A DNA stretch of 64,000 bases from Galerina marginata (Eukaryota > Basidiomycota > Agaricomycetes > Agaricales > Galerinaceae), in NCBI GenBank assembly GCA_023014335.1, contig JAECYW010000006.1, forward strand, positions 2,542,001 to 2,606,000. The letters are read 5' to 3'. The translations under genes and the position numbers were made by a program. Within the stretch, counting starts at the first letter, position 1. Each line of letters opens with the position of its first letter. Shown piece after piece: positions 41,854 to 53,662 of the stretch. Under the pieces are notes generated by a model. It searched no databases. It saw only the letters and a list, made by a program, of their open reading frames with translations, and had not been told where the DNA came from.

Positions 41854-43038
41854 ATGAAGGGGGTGGCGACTTCCTCTTCTAGACCAGCGGATAAGTCAAC
41901 CAAAACGAAGCCCCCAGAGAACAGTCGAAGCGTTAGGTTTGCAAAAAGAGATGCAGCCCGCGAAGAAGTAGATAATGAGACAGAAGCTGAGGAAGAGGCC
42001 AACAGCGACGAAGAAGAAGTAGCAGAAGTACGTCGTGAACCGACGCGGCCGGGGAAGAAAGTCAAAGAGAGGACGTCGACAAAGGAGAGTCTCCCTAAGG
42101 CAATAATAAAACCTAAGGAGCTACCTTACGTAGATGTTCCACCTTTGAAATCAGTCCAGCGACCCGCTGGAACGCCTCAACCAACGACCAGTGAGGAAGT
42201 GCCGCGTCCGGGACCGTCCTATAAAAACCAAGCGCCAGTGGAAGAACAGGCTGATTCAGAAAAGGTTCTGGAAGAGATATTGGATTTATCAGTGTCCATC
42301 CCTTTGAGAAACCTTTTGGGTAACGCGCCTAACATTCGCGACGCGCTGAAAAGGAACGTCACTAAAACACGGAAACCGGTACTCATGGAGGAATTGTTGG
42401 AAGAAGACGCGCGCAGTAGGGAGATTGAGACAGGTCTAACAGTAGATCAGCTACCAGTATCTAATTATATGCTGGCTGGCATACTTAACGACCAAAGTCT
42501 GAGACCTGATCTGAAAGTCGCGTCGGATCCGTACCTACAATTTGCTCAAACCCATGATGGCGCGGTACCCAAAGAAGTCTATGTGGCGCGCGACACTTAT
42601 GCTCTGAGATCTCTCTATCCGAAGATCAATAATATCGGACAAGAAGAGTCTATTGTAGATAGTGGGTCACAGATAGTATCCATGGCAGAAGCTATAGCGG
42701 TAGAAATGGGTTTGACTTGGAATCCTAATATCACTATTAACATGCAAAGCGCCAATGGGTCAGTCGAGAAAAGTTTAGGGCTAGCAGAAAATGTCGCGTT
42801 CCAGTTTGGAGGGGTTACGGTGTACCTACAAGTGCACATCATTAAAAATCCCGCTTACCGCGTCCTGCTAGGCCGACCATTTGATGTGCTGACTAGCAGC
42901 ACGGTACAGAACAGCGACGATGGGGATCAACGGATTGTAATTAACGATCCCAATAGCAATAACAGAGCTGTGCTACCTACTTATCGCCGCGGCGAGAGTC
43001 CGGATGTCCTTCAGAGGAAGAAGGCTCAGGCTTTTTAG
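41854..43038 (+). CDS. Element A aspartic protease ORF
   Basis: 394 codons in the -1 frame relative to gag. The ATG at 41854 is absent in B (AGG), so entry by frameshift is more likely than reinitiation. The N-terminal ~130 residues are acidic and basic, low complexity; a conserved linker follows ([45 protein letters not shown]). The retropepsin-type domain has catalytic [11 protein letters not shown] and the hydrophobic [12 protein letters not shown]. It processes Gag and Pol in the particle. The ORF ends in TAG within GGCTTTTTAG, where another -1 shift would enter pol. Confidence 0.85.
   Translation: MKGVATSSSRPADKSTKTKPPENSRSVRFAKRDAAREEVDNETEAEEEANSDEEEVAEVRREPTRPGKKVKERTSTKESLPKAIIKPKELPYVDVPPLKSVQRPAGTPQPTTSEEVPRPGPSYKNQAPVEEQADSEKVLEEILDLSVSIPLRNLLGNAPNIRDALKRNVTKTRKPVLMEELLEEDARSREIETGLTVDQLPVSNYMLAGILNDQSLRPDLKVASDPYLQFAQTHDGAVPKEVYVARDTYALRSLYPKINNIGQEESIVDSGSQIVSMAEAIAVEMGLTWNPNITINMQSANGSVEKSLGLAENVAFQFGGVTVYLQVHIIKNPAYRVLLGRPFDVLTSSTVQNSDDGDQRIVINDPNSNNRAVLPTYRRGESPDVLQRKKAQAF
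43029..43038 (+). promoter_or_regulatory. Probable -1 frameshift site GGCTTTTTAG at the protease/pol junction
   Basis: The protease frame reads GCT TTT TAG and the pol frame GGC TTT TTA GAT. The decamer is unchanged in B (38047..38038). It is not a canonical X XXY YYZ heptamer; slippage would occur at TTT on the stop codon. Confidence 0.55.
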
Positions 43039-46000
43039 ATCACCTTGAGGAATTGATCCCTGATCAAGGAGAGGTAGCGCTGTTGTTCGAGTTGAATGAA
43101 GAAACTCAGACTATATCCATTGCAGGATATGCTGAACCGAAAGGACAGAAGTTTTCAGACGAAGGTGTTAGGAATGCCTTCCTAGCCGCGGCAATACACG
43201 AAGACGACATAGACAAGTCAGACAAGGAAAAAGTGCAGGCTTTCTTTCAGCAAGGAGAAGTACTCTCGGCGTCCTCTGGACCTGCCGCGTCGGTTTTCTT
43301 AGGAAAGAAATACAAGCCTGTAGCTCAGAAAGTAAAACCTGTCTATGCTGAATTGCCCGAAAAATTTAGAATCAAGAGAGAAATTAAGGGAGATCCGTTA
43401 GAAAATATGCCGAAGTTAAGTACGCACCCACCTGAGTTTACTCCCACTGGACGGTATACCGCGGAACGACAACAGGCATTTGATAAAGTACATGACGGTG
43501 ATTTCTTACTCCCAGAAGAAAGAAAACTAGTCCACCATTTTATGATGGAGCAGAACGGCGCTTTTGCTTGGGATGACACCGAACGCGGACAATTTAGGGA
43601 AGATTTCTTCCCTCCCGTAGTCATCCCTACCGTAGAACACACTCCTTGGGTGTATAAAAATATTCCCATACCTCCCGGACTATATGACGAGGTTTGTAAA
43701 ATAATCAAGTCAAAAAGGGATTCAGGAGTCTACGAGCCGTCGAACTCGTCATTCAGATCTAGATGGTTTACTGTAGTAAAGAAGGATGGGAAAAGTCTAA
43801 GGATAGTACACAGTCTGGAACCCTTGAATGCAGTTACTATCGCGCATTCGGGTTTGCCACCAGCTACAGAAGATTTAGCCACCCATTTCGCGGGCCGCGC
43901 CTGTGGAGGCATGTTTGATTTATATGTAGGATATGACGAGCGGATACTTGACGAGTCTAGCCGCGACCTCACTACTTTTCAGACGCCCTACGGAGCAATG
44001 CGTTTGGTAACACTACCTATGGGTTGGACAAACTCTGTGCCAATATTCCACGATGATGTGACTTTTATTCTACAGCCGGAAATTCCGCATTGCACGATAC
44101 CCTACATAGATGATGTGCCTGTCCGCGGCCCCAAAACACGATACAAGCTGGAGGACGGATCATATGAAACTATACCAGAAAATGCAGGAATTAGAAGGTT
44201 TGTATGGGAGCACATACAGAATGTAAACAGAATTGTACAACGAATGAAGTACTGTGGTGGAACCTTCTCTGGTACTAAGTCGACTATCTGCGCGGCCGAA
44301 ATCACTGTTGTCGGACACTTGTGTACCATGGACGGACGAAAACCTACTACTGAACGTATCAAGGTCATAGAGGACTGGGGCCCGTGTAAAGACCTGTCCG
44401 ATGTCCGAGCGTTTTTAGGAACCGCGGGCGTACTCAGATCGTATATCTCCGATTACGCGGAGCGGGCGCGTCATCTTCAAAAGTTGACGCGGCTCGACAC
44501 TCCATTTGTTTGGGGTCCCGATCAAGAAAAGAGTATGGCTATGTTAAAGGATGGAGTGCGAAATTCGTACGCACTCCAACCTATTGATTACGAAGGACAA
44601 GGAGCAGTTGTCTTAGCAGTAGATACTTCATATATTGCAGTGGGGTACTACATCTATCAAGAAGATAAGGACGATCCCAAGAAGCATCGTTTTGCAAAAT
44701 TTGGCTCCATCACACTAAGTGATCAGGAGGCGCGGTACTCACAACCAAAACGAGAGCTGTATGGATTAAAGAGAGCTTTGACTGAGAATAAGAAGTGGTT
44801 AATAGGAGTCAGGAAACTGATAGTGGAAACGGACGCGCAGTTCATAGGGGGAATGCTACATAATCCGGACATGATGCCTAACGCGGTAATTAACCGCTGG
44901 ATAGAGCAAGTCGGGCTGTTTCATTTTACTCTACGTCACAAGGCGGGGAAAACTTTTGGCCCTGACGGATTGTCACGGCGCCACCGCCAGCCTAATGATC
45001 CCGAACCACCGGAGACAGAGAATGACGACGACGATCCTTCGGGACCGGTAGAAATAGAAATAGCAAATCCTGATGATCCGCCGTTAAGACCGATTGAGGA
45101 GTTCGCGGATCAAATAGATAATAGGAAAGGATTCACACAAGCCATAGTGGATAATGTGTTTATTCAAGCTGGAGTAGGACCTCGCATAGAATTAGCAGAG
45201 GTAACCGACCCGCTGCCGCGTCCTATAGTAGACTTTGTAGATGACATTGAAGAAACGCAAGGTCACTTCAAAGGCATTGCAAAGTCGGTGGATTGCTTCG
45301 CGACCGAGCTCGCAGAGGCTGACATCTTCCGACTACAAGAAAAGGATCAACTAGAAAATTATTTGACCACTAATAGTGTACAATTGGGACCCAAGAGACG
45401 CGACATGGTACAACAGTTAGTTAATGTGCTAGCCCTACCAGACGAGACTGACTTCAAGGATAAGTCTGGCGCGTACCCAGAGTTACATCGGACTCCTAGC
45501 GCTAAAGAACAGGATAATAGGATATCTTGGGTTCTGAAGTGGTTTAATAATAAAAGGTTCAGGCCCGCGGGCTTGAAAGAAAAAGAGTACACACAGTTTA
45601 TCAGATTTGCGAACCGTTTTATAATGTATGAGGGCCGACTGTACCATAGAGGACAGGAAGCCAAGCATAGGTTATACGTAGAAAAGAAAAGAAGGATGTA
45701 TATGTTGACCGCGGCACACGACCATGTTGGTCATCGAGGCTTCTATGCTACCAATCAGTTACTAATACAGAGGTTCTGGTGGCCAGAAATGGAGAAAGAC
45801 GTCAATTGGTTTATCAAGACTTGCCATGTATGCCAAGAACGTCAGAAGACTATGTTAAAAATAAAGCCGGTCATTACTCATACGCCGTCAATCTTCCAGA
45901 CATTGCACGCGGACGTGATGCATATGACGCCCGCGTCTAATGGATGTCCTTATATTGCTCACGGACGCTGCGCGATGACTTCTTGGATGGAGGGACGCGC

Positions 46001-46943
46001 GTTAAAGAAAAATGACGGTCGGTCTATTGGAATGTGGATCTGGGAAGATATCATTTGTAGATGGGCCTGCTTGGTAGAGTTTGTAACGGATAACGGTCCT
46101 GCGTTCCTCGCCGCGATAAAATGGCTTGAGCAGAAATATGGCATTAAAGGGATTAGGATTTCGCCTTATAACTCACAAGCTAATGGCTCAATTGAACGAC
46201 CTCACTGGGACGTCAGGCAAATGTTATACAAGTTACTAGGGGAAAAGAACGTCCATAAGTGGTTCTGGTTTCTACCATATGTGATGTGGGCTGACCGCGT
46301 CACTATACGGAAACGACTAGGGTGTTCACCATTCTTTATGATAACGGGTGCTAATCCCATCCTACCGTTAGATGTGAAAGAAGCAACTTGGTTAGTCAAA
46401 CCACCGACAGGTGTGATGAGCCACGAAGAACTAGTTGCGTTCCGCGCCCAAGCATTAGCCAAGCATCGGCTCCATATAGAACAAATGCGCGGCAGAATAG
46501 ATCAGCAAAAGTATGACAAATTACTACGCTATGAGAAAGATAACGAGGCTGTCATTAAAGATTATAACTTCGAACCAGGAGACCTGGTGCTAGTAAGAAA
46601 TACGCTAGTCGAGGACAATTTGGATAGTAAGATGAAGCCGCGTTATTTAGGTCCAATGATAGTCATAAGACGGACCCGCGGCGGTTCTTATGTTGTCTCA
46701 GAAATGGACGGGGCAGTCTGGCAAAATAAAGTAGGAGCCTTTAGGGTAGTACCTTATTTTGCCCGCGAACGTATTAAGGTACCCGACAACATCTTGGATC
46801 TTATTGATATATCAGAAGAAGGACTAGCTAAGATAGTCAATGGCCCAGAAGATGACTTTGAGCCAAAGAGACGAGATTACGCGTTAGACAAAGTCCATCT
46901 AGCTGAGGATTCAGACGCGGAAGAAGACGAGGCAGAAGAGTAA
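43038..46943 (+). CDS. pol: Element A Pol: reverse transcriptase, RNase H, integrase
   Basis: About 1300 residues with no usable ATG at its start, so it depends on frameshifting from protease. Numbering from 43053: RT palm with FDLYVGYDE and catalytic YIDD (351-354); RNase H beginning [10 protein letters not shown] (~523) with later E and D; integrase zinc domain HDHVGHRG...CHVCQ (~889); catalytic D in HADVMHM (~954), D in TDNGPAF (~1013) and E in SIERP (~1048); C-terminal YLGPMIV module. It ends in an acidic tail (EEDEAEE) and has no chromodomain. The frame is intact, so with near-identical LTRs this element could be recently active. Confidence 0.92.
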   Translation, partial: DHLEELIPDQGEVALLFELNEETQTISIAGYAEPKGQKFSDEGVRNAFLAAAIHEDDIDKSDKEKVQAFFQQGEVLSASSGPAASVFLGKKYKPVAQKVKPVYAELPEKFRIKREIKGDPLENMPKLSTHPPEFTPTGRYTAERQQAFDKVHDGDFLLPEERKLVHHFMMEQNGAFAWDDTERGQFREDFFPPVVIPTVEHTPWVYKNIPIPPGLYDEVCKIIKSKRDSGVYEPSNSSFRSRWFTVVKKDGKSLRIVHSLEPLNAVTIAHSGLPPATEDLATHFAGRACGGMFDLYVGYDERILDESSRDLTTFQTPYGAMRLVTLPMGWTNSVPIFHDDVTFILQPEIPHCTIPYIDDVPVRGPKTRYKLEDGSYETIPENAGIRRFVWEHIQNVNRIVQRMKYCGGTFSGTKSTICAAEITVVGHLCTMDGRKPTTERIKVIEDWGPCKDLSDVRAFLGTAGVLRSYISDYAERARHLQKLTRLDTPFVWGPDQEKSMAMLKDGVRNSYALQPIDYEGQGAVVLAVDTSYIAVGYYIYQEDKDDPKKHRFAKFGSITLSDQEARYSQPKRELYGLKRALTENKKWLIGVRKLIVETDAQFIGGMLHNPDMMPNAVINRWIEQVGLFHFTLRHKAGKTFGPDGLSRRHRQPNDPEPPETENDDDDPSGPVEIEIANPDDPPLRPIEEFADQIDNRKGFTQAIVDNVFIQAGVGPRIELAEVTDPLPRPIVDFVDDIEETQGHFKGIAKSVDCFATELAEADIFRLQEKDQLENYLTTNSVQLGPKRRDMVQQLVNVLALPDETDFKDKSGAYPELHRTPSAKEQDNRISWVLKWFNNKRFRPAGLKEKEYTQFIRFANRFIMYEGRLYHRGQEAKHRLYVEKKRRMYMLTAAHDHVGHRGFYATNQLLIQRFWWPEMEKDVNWFIKTCHVCQERQKTMLKIKPVITHTPSIFQTLHADVMHMTPASNGCPYIAHGRCAMTSWMEGRALKKNDGRSIGMWIWEDIICRWACLVEFVTDNGPAFLAAIKWLEQKYGIKGIRISPYNSQANGSIERPHWDVRQMLYKLLGEKNVHKWFWFLPYVMWADRVTIRKRLGCSPFFMITGANPILPLDVKEATWLVKPPTGVMSHEELVAFRAQALAKHRLHIEQMRGRIDQQKYDKLLRYEKDNEAVIKDYNFEPGDLVLVRNTLVEDNLDSKMKPRYLGPMIVIRRTRGGSYVVSEMDGAVWQNKVGAFRVVPYFARERIKVPDNILDLIDISEEGLAKIVNGPEDDFEPKRRDYALDKVHLAEDSDAEEDEAEE

Positions 46944-47040
46944 AGTGACGCGGGCAAAAATTTGCTTGATATTTAGGAAAAAGTGCCTAAGTAGAAGAAC
47001 TAGTCTACTATGGGAAAAACCTAGACATGGACGCGTCGTT

Positions 47041-48325
47041 TTAATTAACCTCAACCACCTCCTCTTCGACTTCAATTGGGACCTCCATGGATAAGCGAGC
47101 TTCTTTAAGCTTAGTCAATTCGGCCAAAGCTATCTCGCGCTGACGAAGATTATAGGCGACCTTATAAGCATAGTCACCTAAATCTCCGTTCAACATCGCG
47201 ATCTGACGGTCAATACCCTCCCGATCAGTCGGAAGAGCACTGGACGACGCGAGTTCAGAAGCCTCTTGGAGCATCCCAGCTGATAGCTCAGCATGGGGCG
47301 CCCCTAAGGAAGGAATTAGAATAAAGATAGGAAAAAGTAAAGATTGTTAACTTACCGTCGGCGACGGGATGACTCGGCTTTGACCTTTTTGAGGAAGGGG
47401 CAGGGTTGGACTTTGTGGTCTACGGAAAGTGAGAAGCCTTTAAGTATCGGTTCCACAATAAAAGAAGAGTTGTAAACTCACGTCGGCACGAGGCTTCTCC
47501 GCAGACTGGTGGACGCGGCCCAGGCTTAGGTTTCTTCTGATGGACGAAAGAGCGAGGTGGGTTGCGTACCTTGGTAGGGGTCTGCTTCTTCTTGAAGCGC
47601 AAAGTACGATCTCCACCAGACGCGGCAGGTGGTTGACTACCACCAGGCCCGCCCTCGTCGTCCACCACCATAGCCTGGAACGCGCGCGTCAAGAGAGTGG
47701 TAACAAATGTACCAGGGAGGATGAGCTTTACCTCCTCGGAGTCGTCCTAAAAATCGATCCTCTTTAGTGAGAGGCCGCGGCAAGAAAAATAAGTTAGATA
47801 CCTGGTCTTCGTCTCTATCCATGCCGCGTTCAAGTCCATTGCGGCTAAGCTGCTTGTTAGTCTAATAGGAACAGGATAAACAAAGTTTAGCAACAAGCAG
47901 GGATTGAAGAAACAACTAGGCTTACCGGGGGAGCAGGTTTATCCCTGATCTCCTGGATGATCTTGCAGAGTCGAGCCATAAGACGATACTCCTGGGGGTA
48001 CTCGGTGAACTTGGTCGGATAAGCTTTCTTGTAGTCTTGAAAGGCGCGGCGTATACCGAAAGGGATATCCCTAGCGGCTTTACCGGCCTCCTGGACCTGG
48101 TAAGGTTGTTCGACCCAACCTGACTGAGGAAGATAAAGGTTGCTTTAGCATAGAAAAGAAATGAAAGGGGACGCGGCTCACAATGTACTTGGCCGCGTCG
48201 ATCAAACCACTCCAAAGGCTACCTATAGACTTAATGTCGTGAGGAGACTCGGGGGTGGTGTGATGCATAATATAGAAGGTTTGCCTAACGGCATCCTCTA
48301 AGGAAGGGTTAAGTGCAGCGCGCAT
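47041..48325 (-). CDS. Element A antisense gene a1: conserved basic/coiled-coil protein, six exons
   Basis: Transcribed against pol and ending 97 bp from the pol stop. Exons: 48325..48182, 48123..47926, 47861..47802, 47746..47482, 47419..47356, 47303..47041, all with GT..AG introns. Exon 1 and exon 3 lengths match the B copy exactly. Features: MRAALNPSLEDAVRQTF; IPFGIRRAFQDYKKAYP; LTRAFQAMVVDDEG; LRFKKKQTPTKV; a basic SSKRSKPSHP stretch (possible nuclear signal); a C-terminal predicted coiled coil (IDRQIAMLNGDL ... YNLRQREIALAEL). The exon 4-5 phase cannot be reconciled by one base, so that join is uncertain. No known family recognised. Confidence 0.7.
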
Positions 48326-48679
48326 TATAGGAAAGATTGGGTAGGGAATCCCAGGTGAACGCCCGGTTGAACTTATAGTCTGACGAAAGCGACGCGGCAG
48401 GCGGACCGTTCAGGAAAAATCGAGCGGCTAAGCTTCACTGTGTACACTGCATAGAGCCTAAAGGTCATCTACATGACCAGTCTCGTAAGAGACAGGACGT
48501 AAGCAATAACACATGAATGGCGCACGCAGCAACTACGCAATAGCGCGTACGCTATTGCGACGCGCCAACATAATAAAGGCGGGTCATTTGATCGGACGCT
48601 TTACCACTATTGGAAATTCGTTACCCCGATATAGAAACGATCACTGATCACATTAACGGAACCATCTGATACACATCAT

Positions 48680-49336
48680 CTAGACTAAGATGCTTCCGGT
48701 TATTGCCTCAGGATGGTGGTAGAAGTCGCGAACAGGTCGAAAAGTCTTCTCCAGCTCAGCATACTCGAGAATGCGATGGAAGTTGCATCGCATGTACTCC
48801 TCTTCACTAACGCGCTTCTGAAATTTCTGGTAATCAATGTTTCGAATTTGCCAGACCGCGTGGAGACCCTGATAAAGAAAAATCGCGATCAGAAAAAGAT
48901 AACCGAGAGTAACGACCGCGTACCCCAAATGTTTGAGGGAGACGCGGGACCTCAGGACAGAGCATGAGGGACTTGAAAGCGGGTGGGATCAACTCGAAGG
49001 ACCGAAGGGATTCCGAAAATTGTAGCCAGACGGTGTAAACCTCGATGTACGCGTCCGCCATGGCGGTCCCGTAAACTATAGGCGGTGAACCGACTGAGGC
49101 CTAGACGAGTATAAGTCAGTTTTGGGTTGCCACAGAAATAGGACCCGCGGCAACAAGATACACACCAAAGCATTGGAAAGATCGTAGAGGGCATCGAAAG
49201 TGAAATTGCCCGCAGCATTATCAGCCGCGGCAAACGCTTCTCTAAAGAGAGCCTGAGGAACGAGCAAGCAATCGGGCAGCGTGGGCTCGTAGAAGGAAGA
49301 CGGAGCACTATCTTCAGCACTGAGAAAGGCTTGCAT
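48680..49336 (-). CDS. Element A antisense gene g3: small three-exon protein, paralogue family
   Basis: Exons 49336..49166 (57 codons), 49100..48924 (59 codons) and 48868..48680 (63 codons with stop), all phase 0, giving 178 residues. Exon 2: SPPIVYGTAMADAYIEVYTVW ending in PEVPRLPQTFG. Exon 3 begins GLHAVWQIRN. It is equivalent to the partial gene at 1..632 in element B and paralogous to g4 and g5. No known domain. The alternation of helical, aromatic-rich segments suggests a small all-alpha protein (inference). Confidence 0.72.
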
Positions 49337-49436
49337 TGGTCTTTTCGAAGAAGATAGTGGACGCGGAAAAATAGTTTCAATTTTATAGTTTTGGGCCGCG
49401 GCCAGTAGTTCTATAACAGGCATACAGAAATCGTGT

Positions 49437-50205
49437 TTAATCAGACGGAGTTTCTTGGGACATATCCATCGCAAAGGGACGAAGAGCGGGATGATACTGG
49501 ACGGGGAACCGCAAGGCTTGCTCGTTAACTGCCCACCTAATCGCCCTAACGTAACACATCTCTGCTTGCTCGTCAGCCTCTGAGCGCGCGAAGTTGAACG
49601 CGGAATGGTACGACAAGTTTCCGGTCATCCAGACCGCCTGAAGAGTCTGATCCCAGACAATCAGAAGGTGTAAAAAGAGACCGAACAAAAGAGAAGCATA
49701 CCTCGTCCGCGACCTTCAAGGTAGGGATGCTTGGCTCCACCATCATCTCTAGCATGCCCCCCGCGGCGTGGGACACATGAGGCTGGACCGCGACTTCAGC
49801 AACTCCCGGGCGCGCGCGAGCTTTGATCAGGTAAACCCATTGACTGGCTATCCCCAGGAAGTGTAGCGCGACGGGGGTACCAAATTCTATCAATTCGGCA
49901 GGAAATTGGAGCTTTAATTGAGACAGGATTGAGTCTAACAGAAGTAAAGAGCTTCAACAGATACGCACGAAGGCTTCAGTCCACGCTACGAGAGCATCAA
50001 TGGGAGGCACAAAGTCTGTTCTAAGTGGCGCCGCGGCGGCCACCAGCTCGCAGAAAGCGGCGCGACGAGTATCAACAACATCCAAGATAGCTTGCGTGGC
50101 GTCGTCATAGACTAAGTCGACGCGTGTGTGATCAATAATGGCGGCGAGAAGGAAGAACTCCTTCTCGTTGTCAAGAATGGTGGCAAAGGAAAAGTGCAGG
50201 GACAT
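49437..50205 (-). CDS. Element A antisense gene g4: three-exon paralogue
   Basis: Exons 50205..49969 (79 codons, MSLHFSFATILD...), 49911..49702 (70 codons) and 49646..49437 (70 codons with stop), all phase 0, giving 218 residues. Exon 2 starts LQFPAELIEFGTPVALHFLG, which aligns without gaps to VEYNPDFITYGSLV in the B gene. Exon 3 starts TLQAVWMTGN. Exon borders fall at the same protein positions as in g3 and g5. Function unknown. Confidence 0.7.
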
Positions 50206-50319
50206 GTGGCAAGATCGTTTGACTACGTCCCGGATGGAACCCAAGCCTCTTAAATGATAATTTAACAAGAACAGGATGATAATTGTATTTGACTAAGGAC
50301 GAGAATTGGTTCCGTATGA

Positions 50320-51126
50320 CTACAACGCATAATCACAAGCTGATCCAGAGTCCACCAAAACGGCCGGGGCCAAGGTCCGCGTCCCTTCCACTTCCAATGC
50401 AGCGGCAGAATAGCCCGCGTACATGGAACTTTCTATGCCCGCGTACTCTCGACGCCTACTGTGAATGCGAAGGAGTGCTACGGACTCCCAGGCCGAGTCC
50501 AGAACAACCGCAGGCTGACGGTCGCTGAGGTAGGCGTTGCCGAGACGCCAGGCTTCGTATATGTCCTAAAAAGATCGTTTATGGTTATTGAAATAAATCA
50601 TTAAGAGCCTTTACGACTTACAGACGAATAACGAGGGAGTAATGGTAAATCTGGCCGCATCATAGATCGAAGGACACGACGACCTGTACCGCTGGACGCG
50701 ACACCAGGATTGAAAATCTGAGCAACAACCCATCGATTGGTGACGCGCTGATAGATTTCCGCGAACTCGGATCCATATACAATATAGGCGTCAGGAACCT
50801 GAAGCTGTTATTACAATTTTAGTAACGATTTATAGATAGAAAAAGAAGTGGAGAACCATTCGGCGAGTCAGCTTCTTCAAAGCATCCATTGGTATGCCAA
50901 GTGTTGCGGCCGCGCCCCGATTACCAACCGCCGCGTGAACATAATCGCTATAAGCGCGTTTCACGAGCGCCAGATAATGGTGATAATGCTGCAACCAGCG
51001 AGGATTATTGCGGATATTGATAGGATAGCAGGCAAAACGACGATCAATGGCGCTAAATGGTGTCGCGTTGAAATAAGAAACTTCTTCAAGCGGAGGGGAA
51101 GGCGAGGATGTCGTCGAAACAGACAT
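50320..51126 (-). CDS. Element A antisense gene g5: three-exon paralogue
   Basis: Exons 51126..50857 (90 codons), 50798..50622 (59 codons) and 50565..50320 (82 codons with stop), phase 0, giving 230 residues. Exon 2 VPDAYIVYGSEFAEIYQRV ends in RPDLPLLPRYSS, as in g3 and the B gene (PDVPNL). Exon 3 starts DIYEAWRLGN. The exon 1 donor (ATG-GTTCTC) is weak. Function unknown. Confidence 0.68.
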
Positions 51127-51305
51127 GACTGCCCGGAACTAATCTTGGCCAAAGCAGATTTTATACTGATAGATTCAATGGAGCTTCTGATTAATTTTGT
51201 CACGGACGCGGCCGCTGTAAAGCTCCACCCACACATTGATCTGTAATGTTGATGAGCAGTAATGTTTGATTTAGTCAGCACTGCTGATCAACTGGGACAG
51301 TTGAT

Positions 51306-51323
51306 ATCTAAGTTGGGGGGAGA
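51306..51323 (+). promoter_or_regulatory. Internal copy of the polypurine tract (possible central PPT)
   Basis: ATCTAAGTTGGGGGGAGA, 18 bases identical to 54032..54049 just before the 3' LTR, lies between the antisense genes g5 and a7. Confidence 0.55.
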
Positions 51324-51617
51324 GAGGCTGCTGCGCGCCATAAAAATTTTAAAAATTTCTTTAAGTCTCACATAGACACCATAGAAAGCAAACAAACTCA
51401 GATTTAGGAAGGTTGATAAGAAATCAAAGGCTTTATGATTTTGAATATAAAACAAAGGAACTACTAGTTACTTAGATATAAAAGCCTACAAAATATCTAA
51501 GAGCTAAAACTGGTAGTCTACCAAAAGAAAAAGACCGCGGATAAAGAAAGTAGTTACAGAAAAACGAACAATATGGCGAGAAAAGAGGACGCGACAAGAA
51601 AGGGATGGTCAGACCGA

Positions 51618-53662
51618 CTACTCCGAGGATTCAGGATCGCTGGACGAGTCGGTGTTAGCCCACCGATAACCAGGACCGGGTCCAGGAGAAGGCTCTGCAC
51701 CTTCCTCCTCGGTCGCGGTCTCAGATTCCTCTCCTTCTGACTCCTGAGCCTCAATGTCGACCAGAGGATGAGCGGGTGCTTCGTCGTCGGACTCGCCGGA
51801 ACTGGAATCGGACGCGTCGCTATCAATCGAAAGGAGACCCTGCCGAACCCGATCGAGAACGGTAGCACGATGAGCAGAGGGAAGCGAAGCGAGCACGTCG
51901 GTAAAGGAGATGTTGGTCGCGTAAAACGGCTGGTTACCTTCCATGGGGTCGAAAAGCACCTCGGGATCGCGAAGGGCAGTCCAGAGCGCGGCCATAGTGT
52001 CACTATTGTCGGCAAGGGCAGGCTGAAGACCAGCAAGGGAGGAGCGGCGCAGCATGCTGTAAATAATGTCGCGGCCAGCTCGTTGAATTTCCCGGATACG
52101 AGCGTCATGGCCATTGACGAGGCGGACCAGGACGGCACGTTGAAGGGTCTCGCGTTCGCACTCTTCAATAAGACGTCGCAGGTCTATAGGAAGAGAAAAG
52201 TCAGTAAAGCAGTAAGAAATAGATTAAAAGAGGATGGCTCACTTGCAAGGGACTCCTCGCCGATGGAATGACTGACATTCCGACCGCGTTCGCGCTCCAC
52301 AGGATCCATCAGGAACTCACAACGGAATTTGCTGACTGCACAAGCGCGGCACTTCTCGTGCTCGCCACGGTAAGCACAAACCGACTTGGGACGGTTCAGA
52401 TCGCGGCAGGTCTGGCAGCGTTGGTCGGGCTAGGAAGAAATAGAAATATAAAAGGATCAGTAACGCGGAAAACAAAGGAAGAAAAAGTAAAACCATTCAC
52501 CTGCATGTTATCGCGAGCTAGACGCGCGACATCCTCGATAGTCAAAAGCGAAGGAAGGACTTCACTAGCAGGAAGGGGGATGCCAGGGTTCGCTTCAAGC
52601 TCCCGGTGGAGATTAGTACCCCGACGCTTACTAGACTCCTGGATAGGGGGGCGGGAACCGGCCTTCCGTTTCAAAGGGAGCGAGACTACGACGGTGTCGG
52701 CCTCCTCTTCCTTTTCGTCCTCTGGAGAAGACGAGCGAAGGGTTCGCGAGCGGCGATTGCGAGTCCTCTGGGAAACCGGAGGACTTGGTCGCAAAACGCC
52801 AGGGCTAGGCCCGCGGCGCTTAGCACCACCTTTGACTAGAAAGGGATAAGAAGGCATCAGTAAAAGGGCAACGGGTGAAGAAAAACACGAGAACGGAAGA
52901 CTTACCTCGTCGAGAGCGGCGGACAGCAAGGGGAGGGCTCCCAGCTAACTTCTGCCTTTTTACAGGGCGCGGGGGCTCCTCTTCCTGCTCTTCCTCCGAT
53001 TCCGATTCCTCCTCGGGCTCCTCGTTGTCTTCTACCGCGGGTATCTCTTCTGGCACGTCTGGGGGCAGGTCTGCCAACGAAGGACGCGTCTCTTCGCGCT
53101 CGTCATCGCTGGGCGGGTCGACTACGCCATTGGTGAAACTACGCCTCCCGCAGTTGATGTCGAAATCAAGCTGGGAAAGCGGGTAAAAGTCACCTCGCTT
53201 AGAAGAATAGATAAGCAATGAAACTATCAAAAAGAGATAAAAAGAAACTTACCTCGGGTTCATCGGGTGGCAAGATGACCTTGTATCGCGGAACCCACTC
53301 GTCATCGTCGGCAGCGCGTTGGACAAGCTCGTAGAGCCAGTTTCGGACGCGACGGATGTTGAGGGGTTCGTCGGGTCGACTAGGTCCCCGATACTCCTGA
53401 CGAAGGAGAACCTAGAATGAAAAGGACATAAGAAAGACGAAGGAATTAGTTGAGAATGCGATCAGAGGAAATGAGAACTTACGCAGTTATTATACTGCTT
53501 AACAAAAATTTCCCGGATAAGGCTCTGAGATACCGTCTTGGGAGCCGCGCGGATCTTGGGTATGCGGGTAACGAGAGCAGCCCAGAGCTGAGTGACTGCC
53601 AGCAGTACGCCAGGTGGCAGGGTGGGGTCGTACGAGAGGTCGATGGCGAGGTCAGGAGCCAT
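51618..53662 (-). CDS. Element A antisense gene a7: Zn-cluster-like protein, six exons
   Basis: Nearest gene to the 3' LTR. Exons 53662..53483, 53411..53253, 53197..52906, 52835..52501, 52429..52243, 52183..51618 sum to 1719 nt with all phases consistent, giving 572 residues. The N-terminal ~110 residues look folded; an acidic stretch (EEPEEESESEEEQEEEP) and KRQK and KRR basic patches follow. At the start of exon 5 there is a six-cysteine motif, CQTCRDLNRPKSVC then CRACAVSKFRC. Its spacing is C-x2-C-x9-C-x8-C-x2-C-x6-C, close to fungal Zn2Cys6 clusters (usually x6 in the first gap). The tail is acidic and Pro-rich. I infer a nuclear DNA-binding or regulatory role. Alternatives: another zinc ribbon or a packaging factor. 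Confidence 0.75.

Noticed and set aside
47482..47746. Short introns of ~33 nt inside exon 4 of gene a1 (GTACGC...CAG and GTAAAG...)
   Set aside because: Both stretches are open in frame and align as protein between A and B, so they are exon. 33 nt is too short for an intron.
49935..49968. A 30-nt intron in gene g4 (GTATCT...GTTAG)
   Set aside because: Too short. The donor GTGCGT at 49968 and the acceptor at 49912 keep phase 0 and match the exon borders of g3 and g5.
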